A stretch of DNA of 64,000 nucleotides, taken from positions 5,691-69,690 of the forward strand of contig UQNC01000006.1 of assembly GCA_900542175.1 (NCBI GenBank), in the 5' to 3' direction. Under the pieces are notes generated by a model. The model saw nothing but the letters and a program-made list of their open reading frames with translations, was not told the origin of the DNA and made no database searches. Shown here piece by piece: positions 51,207 through 59,994 of the stretch. A program made the translations under genes and the position numbers. This stretch comes from an uncultured Collinsella sp. GTDB lineage: Bacteria; Actinomycetota; Coriobacteriia; Coriobacteriales; Coriobacteriaceae. The first letter of the stretch is position 1. Each line of letters begins with the position of its first letter.

Positions 51207-52205
51207 CTAGCGCGCCATGGCGTCGCGGCCGGCTTCGACCCGCTTGCGCTGTTTGGTGCGCTCCTCGCAGGTTAGGCACTCAAAGAGATGCCCGATAATC
51301 GAGGCCAGCACCTGCTGAAACAGCGTGCCGCACATGACGGGGAACACGACCTCGCCCGGAAAGTACTGCGTGGCGATGACGGCACCCGAAGAGATGTTGC
51401 GCATGCCGCAGGTAAAGCACATGGTAGTCGTCTCGCTATATGGCAGATGCAGCGCACGTGCGACCAGAAAACCGACGACAAAGCCGCTGATGGCGAAGAC
51501 CAAAATAAAGAGGGCGACTTCCAGGCGCACCGCGTTTATGTGCAGCACGTACTCGCTCATAGCGGTGGAGTTGGACGCGATGACGCCCATCATCATGAAC
51601 TTGCAGGCGGGCGAGAGCACGGGAGAGAGTTTCTCGTGGCCCCAGCCGCGCGTGAGTTCATTGATGGCAATACCGAGCACAGCGGGGATGGCGATCATAA
51701 AGGCCATGTTCTGCATCATGCTCGGCACGTCGATCGAGACGGTGGCGCCCAGCAGGAGCTTGAGCGTAAGCGGAATCGTCACAGGTGAGATAACCGAGGA
51801 CGTCAGGATGATGGTGAGCGCGAGCGGGCCGTTGCCGCCGAACATGCTGATCCACATAAAAGCGGTGACGGCCACGGGCACGCTGTATTCGAGCACAATG
51901 CCGCAGACAAGGTTGGGGTTGGAGCCAAAGAAGAGTGACCCCATGGCATACGCCGCGATGGGAATAAGCACCGCCGAGACGAGCAGCGCCAAGACTAGGT
52001 GCAACGGACGGCGGAACACCTCGGTTACCTGGTGAAAGGTGTTGCTGAGCGCACCCTGAAACGTCATAAAGGCAAACAAGGTGGGAACGATGGGCTTGAG
52101 TACGCCAATCTGTTGGGGAAAGAGCACGCCGAGTGCCACGCAAATCGGAACGATGACCTGCATGTGCCCCGCGAGAAACTTGCCCAGTCCAACCCATTGC
52201 TTCAT
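51207..52205 (-). CDS. BASS (bile acid:sodium symporter) family transporter
   Basis: A 332-residue membrane protein with about nine to ten helices. BASS/SBF family marks are TLFAFMTFQGALSNTF, YSVPVAVTAFMWISMFGGNGPLALT, FTCGMRNISSGAVIA (the GxxN-type crossover region) and the cytosolic CLTCEERTKQRKRV tail. Bacterial members mostly carry organic anions such as pantoate, pyruvate-like acids or bile acids. The gut origin makes bile acids tempting but the sequence does not prove it. AAGGGAG precedes the ATG. It is convergent with the GalT-like gene. Confidence 0.87.
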   Translation of the reverse strand: MKQWVGLGKFLAGHMQVIVPICVALGVLFPQQIGVLKPIVPTLFAFMTFQGALSNTFHQVTEVFRRPLHLVLALLVSAVLIPIAAYAMGSLFFGSNPNLVCGIVLEYSVPVAVTAFMWISMFGGNGPLALTIILTSSVISPVTIPLTLKLLLGATVSIDVPSMMQNMAFMIAIPAVLGIAINELTRGWGHEKLSPVLSPACKFMMMGVIASNSTAMSEYVLHINAVRLEVALFILVFAISGFVVGFLVARALHLPYSETTTMCFTCGMRNISSGAVIATQYFPGEVVFPVMCGTLFQQVLASIIGHLFECLTCEERTKQRKRVEAGRDAMAR

Positions 52206-52287
52206 ATGCGCTTGTGACTCCCTTTGCCCGTGAACCCGTTTTGAATGGATATGCTAGACGCTCGCATGCGTCCGTGCGTCAGAAACG

Positions 52288-52302
52288 CTCGAATATTTCG
52301 AG
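52288..52302. promoter_or_regulatory. Palindrome CTCGAATATTTCGAG upstream of recJ
   Basis: A perfect 6-bp inverted repeat with a 3-base centre, located between the divergent BASS and recJ genes and about 66 bases before the recJ -10 box. The CGAA...TTCG arms recall, but do not match, Gram-positive LexA boxes. A regulator site is plausible. Confidence 0.4.
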
Positions 52303-52367
52303 GCTATTACCGGCATCGTTTACCGAAACCGCGGCGTGCTGCGGCGATTTGCGTCTGCTCTGCACGG

Positions 52368-52373
52368 TATAAT
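52368..52373 (+). promoter_or_regulatory. TATAAT -10 box of recJ operon
   Basis: A consensus TATAAT preceded at 17 bases by CGATTT, a weak -35. It predicts transcription start near 52380, before the 21-codon leader ORF and recJ. Confidence 0.55.
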
Positions 52374-52429
52374 AAATCCGTTCAACAGATCTGCCTGCCG
52401 AAGCGGGCATACACAGAGGACTCATCGCT

Positions 52430-52495
52430 ATGAACCGTGAGAGGTATCGCGGCGACCTGCCCCTATCGGGGGTGGGCGCCTATGTCATCGCTTAA
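52430..52495 (+). CDS. Short upstream ORF overlapping recJ start
   Basis: A 21-codon frame (begins MNRERYRGDLPL, ends AYVIA) with AGAGGA 9 bases before its ATG. It ends 14 bases inside recJ in another frame. It could couple translation to recJ or be a regulatory leader; it may also be chance. No homology is recognised. Confidence 0.4.
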   Translation: MNRERYRGDLPLSGVGAYVIA

Positions 52496-55400
52496 GACGA
52501 CGCATCGCTGGGCGGTCGCTCAGCAAAACCCCGAGCTCGAAAAGGAGCTTTCGGCTGGCCTGGGCATTCCCGGGCTGGTGGCGCGTATTATGGTCGCGCA
52601 CGGCATTACATCCATCGAAGAAGGTCAGCTGTTTTTGACGCCTTCGCTCGATCGCGACTGGGCCGACCCACTCATTATCCCGGGCATGTCGGTCGTTGCC
52701 GACCGCGTCGAGCGTGCTATTTGCAACCACGAGCACATTGCGGTCTTTGGCGATTTTGACGTTGACGGTATTACGTCGACCTGCCTGTTGACCGAGGCAC
52801 TGCGCACGTTTGGCGCCGATGTCACGCCGTTTATTCCGCATCGCTTTGACGAGGGCTACGGTCTTTCGCGCGCGGCGCTCGACCGCGTTAACGAGCTCGC
52901 TCGCCCTCAGCTGATCGTGACCGTCGATAACGGTATTGCCGCCAAGGATGAAGTCTCCTATCTGGAGAGCCTGGGGATCGATTTGGTGGTCACGGACCAT
53001 CACGAGCCCTCCGACCAGGTGCCGCAGGGCGTGCCCCTGACCGACCCCAAGCTCGAGGACGAGGGCCCCTCGCGCGAGCTTGCCGGTGCCGGCGTGGCAC
53101 TCAAGCTGGTGCAGGTCCTGGGCGAGCGTTTGGGCAAGCCGTCGTATTGGCGTTCGCTGATCGAGGTCGCGGCGCTGGGCACCGTGTCCGACATGATGCC
53201 GCTCACGCCCGAGAATCGCGCACTGGTCGCCGAGGGCATCCAGCAGATGCGCGTGACGGCCCGTCCCGGCTATATCGCGCTTGCCGCACTTGCCAAGGCC
53301 GACCTTTCTACCATTACGGCCGACGGCCTGTCGTTTTCGCTCATCCCTCGTCTGAATGCTGCCGGCCGCATGGCTGATCCCAAGCTGGCGCTCGACCTGC
53401 TGCTTGCCCGTGATCCTATCGAAGCAAGTGCACTGGCAGCCGAGCTCGAGGAAATCAATCGCCAACGCCGTGAGATTGAGGCGGAGCTCACGTGCGATGC
53501 CATGGCGAAGGTCGAGGAGACTTATGACGGCGGGCGCGCAATCGTCGTGGGCGGCGAGGGCTGGCACGAGGGCGTCAAAGGCATCGTGGCGAGCCGCTTG
53601 ACCAATCGCTATCACGTGCCGGCGCTGCTGTTCTCGATCGAGGACGGTATCGCGCGCGGCTCTGGTCGCTCGGTGGGCAAAGTTAACCTGTTTGACGCCG
53701 TCGAGCGCTGTTCCGACCTGCTGATTCGTCGCGGCGGACATGCCGGTGCGGTGGGTGTGACCATCGAGGCATCCAAGCTCGATGAGTTCCGCCGCCGCCT
53801 TTCCGCCGTGCTATCGGAGCTTCCCGCCGAGGACTTTGAAGACACCGACGAGGTCGCCGCCACCGTCGACCTTTCCGAGCTGAATATCGAGACCATCGAG
53901 CAGATCTCCCGTCTTGAGCCGTTTGGCCAGGGCAACAAGGTGCCGCTGCTGGCTGCCGAGGGCGTGACGATGTGCGACCGCGCCGTGGTGGGCAAAACCG
54001 GCGAGCACATGCGCTTTGTGGCGACCGATGGCGCCGCGAGTGTTCCGGCCATTATGTTCCGCGTGCCGCAAATCGATAAGCTCATCAACTGCGATAGCGC
54101 TGTCGACTTGGTGTTCGAGGCCGTTGCCGAGCATTGGCAGGGGCGTGTGAAGCCCAAGCTCATGATCAAGGATGTTCTGGTCCGCGATACCACGCTGCCC
54201 AGCGTCGACGATCCGGCATGCGAGCTTCGTCGTGGCGTGCAGCCGGCGGATTCCGGCCTGCGCCTGGAGTCGCGTAAGCGCGAGACGCTCGCCCAGCTTT
54301 CCTATACCGAGCTCACGCGCTCGCTTATCCATAGCTTGATCGGATCGAACCAGCCGCACCGCGCGCAGGTTGAGGCGCTCGATGCCTTGGCCGACCACCA
54401 GAGCGTCTTGGCCGTTATGGGAACGGGCCGCGGCAAGTCTCTCATCTTCCATGTGCATGCTGCGCGCGAGGCTGTCCTTCGCGGACGTGCGAGTATCTTT
54501 GTCTATCCGCTGCGTGCGCTTGTTGCCGACCAGGCCTATCACCTCTCGTCGACGATGGCAGCGCTTGGCATTGGCGTTGGCGTGCTGACCGGCGAGACCG
54601 TGGAGGCCGCACGCGATGATGTGTTCGCCGGCCTAGCTTCGGGCCGCACCGGTATCGTGCTCACGACGCCCGAGTTCCTATCTATCCACCGTGACCGCTT
54701 CGCGCGTTCGGGCCGCATCGGCTTTGTCGTTATCGATGAGGCGCACCACGCCGGCCTTGCCAAGGGCGGCGACCGCAGCGCCTATCTCGACATGCCCGAT
54801 ATCCTCAAAGCCCTGGGCGACCCGGTTGTTATGGCTGCGACGGCCACCGCGACGGCTCCGGTCGTGGCCGAGCTTGCCCGCATGCTGCCGATTACTCGCA
54901 CGGTGGTCGACGAGACGGTGCGCGAGAACCTGCAGCTCGAGGACGACCGCGACCTTACGAGCCGCGAGAACCGTTTGGTGTCGATCGTGGCGACGGGGGA
55001 GAAGACCGTCATTTACGTCAATTCGCGCGACCAGTCCGTGGCGCTCGCCAAGACGTTGCGCAAGCGTGTGCCCGATTGCGCAACCCATATCGCGTTCTAT
55101 AACGCGGGGCTTGCGCGCTCCGATCGCCGCCGCGTGGAGGAAGCATTCCGAGACGGAAGCCTCAGCTGCATCGTTTCGACCTCCGCCTTTGGCGAGGGTG
55201 TCAATCTGCCCGATATCCGCCATGTCGTGCTGTACCACATGCCGTTTGGCGCCATTGAGTTCAACCAGATGAGCGGGCGTGCCGGTCGTGACGGACAGCC
55301 CGCCGTGATCCACCTGCTCTATTCGTCGCGCGACGCCCGCATCAACGAGCGCCTGCTCGACTGCTACGCACCCGAGCGCGACGAACTCGTCACACTCTAT

Positions 55401-55769
55401 CGTGCGCTGCAGACCATGTGGCGCTCCAACCGCGGTAAGACCGGGGATGATTCATTCTGCGCAAGCGATATCGACATCGCGCAGATGTGCCTTGCCATCG
55501 ATGCTCGCACGCCGGTCGACGAGCGCTCGGTGGAAAGTGGCCTGGGAATCTTCGAAGAGCTTGGTTTCTGTCGCGTTTCGGGGTTTGACGACACCCGTCG
55601 CATCGCGATGGCCGAAAACCCCGGCCGTGTGCAATTGAGCAGGTCAATTCGCTATTTGGAGGGCTTGCGCTCGCGCATGGAGTTCTCGGCTTTCCGGAGT
55701 TGGGCGCTCGATTCGTGCGCTTCTGATATGCTAGCCAAAGTTAACCGCCCGATCGTACCGCGGGCCTAG
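52482..55769 (+). CDS. recJ: RecJ exonuclease fused to a RecQ-like helicase
   Basis: A 1095-residue protein, about twice the length of ordinary RecJ. Residues 1-570 are RecJ, a 5'-3' single-strand exonuclease: DHH motif I FGDFDVDG (D91-G96), VTVDNGIAAKDE, TDHH (171-174), ALGTVSDMMPLT, the DHHA1 GGHAGAVGV and an OB-like domain. Residues ~610-1095 are an SF2 helicase of RecQ type: MGTGRGKSLIF (Walker A, ~646), VIDEAHHAG (~752), TATATAPVV, TSAFGEGVNLPDIRHVV and QMSGRAGRDGQ (motif VI, ~928), then a winged-helix-like tail. Both halves keep their catalytic motifs. RecJ and RecQ cooperate in end resection, so a single chain makes sense. ATG at 52482 follows GGGGGTGGG. rel follows 15 bases later. Confidence 0.93.
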   Translation: MSSLKTTHRWAVAQQNPELEKELSAGLGIPGLVARIMVAHGITSIEEGQLFLTPSLDRDWADPLIIPGMSVVADRVERAICNHEHIAVFGDFDVDGITSTCLLTEALRTFGADVTPFIPHRFDEGYGLSRAALDRVNELARPQLIVTVDNGIAAKDEVSYLESLGIDLVVTDHHEPSDQVPQGVPLTDPKLEDEGPSRELAGAGVALKLVQVLGERLGKPSYWRSLIEVAALGTVSDMMPLTPENRALVAEGIQQMRVTARPGYIALAALAKADLSTITADGLSFSLIPRLNAAGRMADPKLALDLLLARDPIEASALAAELEEINRQRREIEAELTCDAMAKVEETYDGGRAIVVGGEGWHEGVKGIVASRLTNRYHVPALLFSIEDGIARGSGRSVGKVNLFDAVERCSDLLIRRGGHAGAVGVTIEASKLDEFRRRLSAVLSELPAEDFEDTDEVAATVDLSELNIETIEQISRLEPFGQGNKVPLLAAEGVTMCDRAVVGKTGEHMRFVATDGAASVPAIMFRVPQIDKLINCDSAVDLVFEAVAEHWQGRVKPKLMIKDVLVRDTTLPSVDDPACELRRGVQPADSGLRLESRKRETLAQLSYTELTRSLIHSLIGSNQPHRAQVEALDALADHQSVLAVMGTGRGKSLIFHVHAAREAVLRGRASIFVYPLRALVADQAYHLSSTMAALGIGVGVLTGETVEAARDDVFAGLASGRTGIVLTTPEFLSIHRDRFARSGRIGFVVIDEAHHAGLAKGGDRSAYLDMPDILKALGDPVVMAATATATAPVVAELARMLPITRTVVDETVRENLQLEDDRDLTSRENRLVSIVATGEKTVIYVNSRDQSVALAKTLRKRVPDCATHIAFYNAGLARSDRRRVEEAFRDGSLSCIVSTSAFGEGVNLPDIRHVVLYHMPFGAIEFNQMSGRAGRDGQPAVIHLLYSSRDARINERLLDCYAPERDELVTLYRALQTMWRSNRGKTGDDSFCASDIDIAQMCLAIDARTPVDERSVESGLGIFEELGFCRVSGFDDTRRIAMAENPGRVQLSRSIRYLEGLRSRMEFSAFRSWALDSCASDMLAKVNRPIVPRA

Positions 55770-55784
55770 GGGAAGGGGACCTCG

Positions 55785-58145
55785 ATGGATGCCGCAGCCC
55801 GTACCGCCCATGATTCCACCCTCCAGCCGTTCTCGGAGATGGAGCACTATAAGCATGCCGATGAGCTGCCGCCCGAGATTATGGCGGACAGCTACGACAA
55901 ACTGGAGCGTCTGTGCCTCAAATATATGAATGAGGACGACTTCTCCAAGGTGGAGCAAGCCTACTGCTTTGCCGCCGAGAAGCACTGCAACCAAAAGCGC
56001 CGCTCGGGTGAGATGTACATCAACCATCCCGTCGAGGTGGCCATCATTTTGGCCGATCTCAAGATGGACTGCGATGTAGTGTGCGCCGCGCTGCTGCACG
56101 ATACCGTCGAGGATACCGAGACCTCGCTTGCCGATGTTTCCGGCCTGTTTGGCGATACGGTGGCCGAGCTCGTCGATGGCGTGACCAAGCTCACCAACAT
56201 CGAAGTCGACAGTATGGACGAGAAACAGGCGCTCACGCTGCGAAAGATGTTCCTCGCCATGTCCAAGGACATCCGCGTCATCATCGTTAAGCTTGCCGAC
56301 CGTCTGCACAACATGCGCACCCTTGCAGCCCTGCGTGAGGACCGTCGCCTGTTTAAGGCTCGCGAGACCATGGACGTGTATGCGCCCCTGGCCGACCGTC
56401 TGGGCATGAGCTCCATTAAATGGGAGCTCGAGGACCTGTCCTTCTTCTACCTGGAGCCCGATGCCTACCAGCGCATCGCACGCATGGTGGCGGAGTCGCG
56501 CGAGGTCCGTGAGCGCTATCTGGCCGAGACCATCAAGACGCTCACCGACGAGCTCAACCGCATTGGCCTGGAAGACTTCCAGATCAACGGCCGTTCCAAG
56601 CACTATTGGTCCATCTACCAAAAGATGAAGCGCAAGGGCAAGGAATTCTCCGAGATCTACGACCTGGTGGCACTGCGCGTCATCACGCATTCGGTGCGCG
56701 ATTGCTACTCCACGCTCGGCGCGGTGCACACGCTGTGGCACCCCATGCCCGGCCGCTTTAAAGACTATATCGCCATGCCCAAGGTCAATAACTACCAGTC
56801 GCTCCACACGACGGTCATCGGCCCCACGGCTCGCCCGCTCGAGATTCAGATTCGAACCTATGAGATGCATGAGCAGGCCGAGTACGGCATTGCCGCCCAC
56901 TGGCTATATAAGAAGTCGGGCGGATCGTCTGCTTCCAAGACCAATGACGCTCAACGTTTGGACGACCAGATCAACTGGCTCAAGCATTCGCTCGATTGGG
57001 CGGCTTCCGACGAGATCACCGATGCCAAGGAATACCTGCATTCGCTGAAGGTCGACCTCTTCGATCAGGAGATCTTTGTCTTTACGCCCAAGGGCGAGGT
57101 CATGGCGCTTCGTGCCGGCTCCACGCCGCTCGACTTTGCCTACGCCGTTCACACCGAGGTGGGAAACCATTGCGTCGGCGCCAAAATCAACGGTGCGGTG
57201 GCTCCGCTCACGCACGAGATTAAGACGGGTGACCGTGTCGAGATTCTGACTAACAAGAGTTCCAAGCCGTCGCGTGATTGGCTCAAGATCGTTAAGACAC
57301 CTTCCGCCAAGTCAAAGATCCGCCGCTATTTTGCCGCTGCGACCAAGGACGACGACGCTGCTGCTGGTCGCGATATGCTGGCTAAGGACCTGCGTAAGCG
57401 TGGCTATGGCATTTCTACGCCGCGTTCGACGCGTGCGCTCAACGCCGTGGCGGAGCAGTTTAACTTCAAGCAGCTCGAGGACCTGTTTGCCGCCGTCGGC
57501 GCCGGCAAGGTTGCCCCGCGCGCTGTGGGCAATAAGGTCGAGCAAATCTTGGACCCCAAGCCCGAGGAACAGCTCACCAAGGCCGAGGCTATCGCCGAGG
57601 TCGTGAAGCAGCCTGCTCGCGGCTCCAACCGCAAGCCGCAAAAGCGCGGCAAGAGCGCCAGTAACGGCATTATCGTCAAGGGCGAGAGCAACAGCGGCCT
57701 ACTGGTCCGTCTGGCTCATTGCTGCAACCCCGTGACGGGCGACGACATCGTCGGCTTCATCACGCGCGGTCGTGGCGTTTCGGTGCATCGCGCCAACTGT
57801 CCCAACGTCAAGGGTCTTATGGAGCATCCCGAGCGCATGATCGAAGTGGAGTGGGACGGCGCTGCCGACACCCTCTTCCAGGTCGAGATCGTGGTCGAGT
57901 GCCTGGACCGCATGGGCCTGCTCAAGGATGCCACCATTGCCATTGGCGATGCGGGCGGCAATATCCTTTCTGCCGCCACGTCGACCAACCGCGAGGGTAT
58001 TGCAACCCTGCGCTTTATGGTCGAGATCTCGGACGCGAGTGGTCTGGATCCGCTGCTGGCCTCCATCAGCAGCGTTGACTCGGTCTACGACGCGCGCCGC
58101 CTGATGCCCGGTGAGGGTGGAGCCCAGCTTAAGCGCCGCGTTTAG
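55785..58145 (+). CDS. rel: Bifunctional (p)ppGpp synthetase/hydrolase
   Basis: A 786-residue RelA/SpoT homologue controlling the stringent response. The N-terminal HD hydrolase keeps LLHDTVEDT (HD at about 105-106) and KLADRLHNMRTL, so hydrolase activity is expected. The synthetase domain has RSKHYWSIYQKMKRKG, YDLVALRVI and YQSLHTTVIGP. A TGS domain (IFVFTPKGEVMALRAGSTPLDFAYAVHTEVGNHCVGAKING) and a C-terminal zinc-finger/ACT region (HCCNPVTGDDIVGFITRGRGVSVHR) follow. It lies directly after recJ, an order common in Gram-positive bacteria. AGGGGAAGGGG precedes the ATG. Confidence 0.95.
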   Translation: MDAAARTAHDSTLQPFSEMEHYKHADELPPEIMADSYDKLERLCLKYMNEDDFSKVEQAYCFAAEKHCNQKRRSGEMYINHPVEVAIILADLKMDCDVVCAALLHDTVEDTETSLADVSGLFGDTVAELVDGVTKLTNIEVDSMDEKQALTLRKMFLAMSKDIRVIIVKLADRLHNMRTLAALREDRRLFKARETMDVYAPLADRLGMSSIKWELEDLSFFYLEPDAYQRIARMVAESREVRERYLAETIKTLTDELNRIGLEDFQINGRSKHYWSIYQKMKRKGKEFSEIYDLVALRVITHSVRDCYSTLGAVHTLWHPMPGRFKDYIAMPKVNNYQSLHTTVIGPTARPLEIQIRTYEMHEQAEYGIAAHWLYKKSGGSSASKTNDAQRLDDQINWLKHSLDWAASDEITDAKEYLHSLKVDLFDQEIFVFTPKGEVMALRAGSTPLDFAYAVHTEVGNHCVGAKINGAVAPLTHEIKTGDRVEILTNKSSKPSRDWLKIVKTPSAKSKIRRYFAAATKDDDAAAGRDMLAKDLRKRGYGISTPRSTRALNAVAEQFNFKQLEDLFAAVGAGKVAPRAVGNKVEQILDPKPEEQLTKAEAIAEVVKQPARGSNRKPQKRGKSASNGIIVKGESNSGLLVRLAHCCNPVTGDDIVGFITRGRGVSVHRANCPNVKGLMEHPERMIEVEWDGAADTLFQVEIVVECLDRMGLLKDATIAIGDAGGNILSAATSTNREGIATLRFMVEISDASGLDPLLASISSVDSVYDARRLMPGEGGAQLKRRV

Positions 58146-58181
58146 TCGCGACGAACGTGTCACATTATCGATATTCGCTAC

Positions 58182-58209
58182 ACTCGAGGCATCGTTTGAT
58201 GCCTCGAGT
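58182..58209 (+). terminator. 12-bp hairpin upstream of MBL gene
   Basis: A perfect stem, ACTCGAGGCATC (58182-58193) with GATGCCTCGAGT (58198-58209), and a 4-base loop, followed by TCTAT. It sits just after the rel stop and before the MBL ribosome binding site: either a weak terminator/attenuator or an operator. Confidence 0.5.
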
Positions 58210-58229
58210 TCTATAGAGAGGAGAGGGAC

Positions 58230-58913
58230 ATGAGTGCTGTGTCCTTGGATTTAACTCCCAAGGGATCGGTCGAGATCGAGACGCTCGTAAACGGTCCCAT
58301 TCAGACCAATAGCTATGCTGTTATTTCGGACAATGAGTGCGTGATTATCGATCCCGCATGGGAAGGCGAACGCCTGGTGGAGCATATTCGAGCCGAGCAT
58401 CCCGGCGTACGCGTGTTTGGCGCCGTATGCACTCATGGCCATGCCGATCATGTTGGTGGTGTTGCAGGCGTGCGAACCACCGTTGGCGAGGGCTGCCAGT
58501 ATGAGCTGTGTGCTAAGGATGTGGCGGTGCCGCATGCGAACATCGAGGAACAGCGAGCTATGTGGGGCATTGAGACGCCTGACCCCGGGGAGCCGACGCA
58601 CCTGCTCGCCGAGGGAGATGCTATCAAGGTGGGCGATATCTACCTGCAGGTGATCGAGACGCCAGGGCATACGCCGGGCGGGATCGTCTTGTTTGCCGCC
58701 ACCGAGCAGGGGAACATTGCCTTTGTGGGCGACACCATGTTTCCGGGTGGGCACGGCCGCACCGATCTTTCTGGAGGAGACGAGGCGGCGATTCTGCGCT
58801 CGCTCTCCAAGCTCGCCCGGCTTCTCCCGCCCGATACCGTTTGCCTAACCGGTCATGGCGATTCGACCACCATGGCACGCGAGCTCATGCAGAACCCTTT
58901 CATGCAGATTTAG
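58230..58913 (+). CDS. Metallo-beta-lactamase fold hydrolase (GloB-like)
   Basis: A 227-residue enzyme with the two-metal MBL motifs: THGHADHVGG, later metal ligands in ETPGHTPGG and VGDTMFPGGHGRTDL, and LTGHGDST. It resembles glyoxalase II-type hydrolases (YcbL-like) commonly encoded next to rel. The substrate is unknown. AGGAGAGGG precedes the ATG. Confidence 0.88.
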   Translation: MSAVSLDLTPKGSVEIETLVNGPIQTNSYAVISDNECVIIDPAWEGERLVEHIRAEHPGVRVFGAVCTHGHADHVGGVAGVRTTVGEGCQYELCAKDVAVPHANIEEQRAMWGIETPDPGEPTHLLAEGDAIKVGDIYLQVIETPGHTPGGIVLFAATEQGNIAFVGDTMFPGGHGRTDLSGGDEAAILRSLSKLARLLPPDTVCLTGHGDSTTMARELMQNPFMQI

Positions 58914-58943
58914 CTTAATAGTCGGCTTTTGAAGCACGAGAAG

Positions 58944-59018
58944 CGTCCAAACGTCAAGCTATTTTTCCCCAACGGGTCGATTTCGTAGGGCAAACGGTCA
59001 AAAAAGTCTGTTTGGACG
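58944..59018. repeat. Distant inverted repeat and CAAACG copies upstream of fba
   Basis: CGTCCAAAC (58944-58952) is the exact reverse complement of GTTTGGACG (59010-59018), 57 bases apart. CAAACG occurs here and again near 58991 and 59031. These could be loop-forming regulator sites for fba or a structured leader of a divergent transcript; no known riboswitch is recognised. Confidence 0.35.
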
Positions 59019-59061
59019 ATATTCGTGAACAAACGAACGTTTATGCTCGGGTGCGCCGTGG

Positions 59062-59067
59062 TAAAAT
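59062..59067 (+). promoter_or_regulatory. Probable -10 box of fba
   Basis: TAAAAT lies 41 bases before the fba ATG. The region at -35 is poor, so a regulator may assist, perhaps via the upstream CAAACG repeats. Confidence 0.4.
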
Positions 59068-59107
59068 CTCAGGCGTTATCGGAGCAACCTTACAGGAGGT
59101 TTCTTTT

Positions 59108-59974
59108 ATGCTCGTCAACGCAGCAGACATGCTCAAGAAGGCCGAGGCCGGCAAGTACGGTCTTGGTGCCTTCAACACCAACAACCTCGAGTGGACCCTG
59201 GCTATTCTCCAGGCCGCCGAGGAGGCCAAGTCTCCGCTGATCCTTCAGTGCACCGCTGGTGCCGCTAAGTGGATGGGCGGTTTCAAGGTCTGCGCCGACA
59301 TGGTCAAGGCTGCCGTCGAGGCCACGGGCGTTACCGTTCCCGTCGCCCTTCACCTCGATCACGGTTCTTACGAGGACTGCTTCAAGTGCATCGAGGCCGG
59401 CTTCACGTCCATCATGTATGACGGCTCTCACGAGGAGACCTTCCAGCTTAACCTCGACCGCACCAAGGAGCTCGTTGAGCTTGCCCACTCCAAGGGCATG
59501 TCCATCGAGGCCGAGGTCGGCGGCATCGGCGGCACCGAGGACGGCGTGACCTCCAGCGGCGAGCTCGCTGATCCTGCTGAGTGCAAGCAGATCGCTGACC
59601 TGGGTGTCGACTTCCTCGCCTGCGGCATCGGCAACATCCACGGCGTGTACCCCGCCGACTGGGCTGGTCTTTCCTTCGAGCGTCTGGGCGAGATTAAGGC
59701 CCAGACCGGTGACCTGCCCCTCGTTCTGCACGGTGGCACCGGCATCCCCGAGGATCAGATCAAGAAGGCCATCTCCCTGGGCATCTCCAAGATCAACGTC
59801 AACACCGACCTGCAGCTCGTCTTCGCCAAGGGCGTCCGCGAGTACATCGAGGCTGGCAAGGATCAGCAGGGCAAGGGCTTTGACCCCCGCAAGCTCCTCA
59901 AGCCTGGTCGCGACAACATCGTTGCCCGCACCAAGGAGCTCATGGAGGAGTTTGGCTCCGTCAACAAGGCGTAA
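59108..59974 (+). CDS. fba: Class II fructose-bisphosphate aldolase
   Basis: A 288-residue zinc aldolase of glycolysis and gluconeogenesis, splitting fructose 1,6-bisphosphate. It has GLGAFNTNNLEW, the catalytic/zinc LHLDHGSYEDC, SIMYDGSHE, IEAEVGGIGGTEDG, GNIHGVYP (zinc His) and LHGGTGIPEDQIKKAISLGISKINVNTDLQ. Length is typical of the ~285-residue type. The ATG at 59108 follows ACAGGAGG. Codon use is strongly biased to C-ending codons, as expected for a highly expressed gene. Confidence 0.95.
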   Translation: MLVNAADMLKKAEAGKYGLGAFNTNNLEWTLAILQAAEEAKSPLILQCTAGAAKWMGGFKVCADMVKAAVEATGVTVPVALHLDHGSYEDCFKCIEAGFTSIMYDGSHEETFQLNLDRTKELVELAHSKGMSIEAEVGGIGGTEDGVTSSGELADPAECKQIADLGVDFLACGIGNIHGVYPADWAGLSFERLGEIKAQTGDLPLVLHGGTGIPEDQIKKAISLGISKINVNTDLQLVFAKGVREYIEAGKDQQGKGFDPRKLLKPGRDNIVARTKELMEEFGSVNKA

Positions 59975-59994
59975 GCGTCGCTAAACTTCCCGCC

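Noticed and set aside
51207..52205. Dedicated bile acid importer
   Set aside because: BASS family membership is clear, but most bacterial members carry other organic anions and no bile-acid genes are adjacent.
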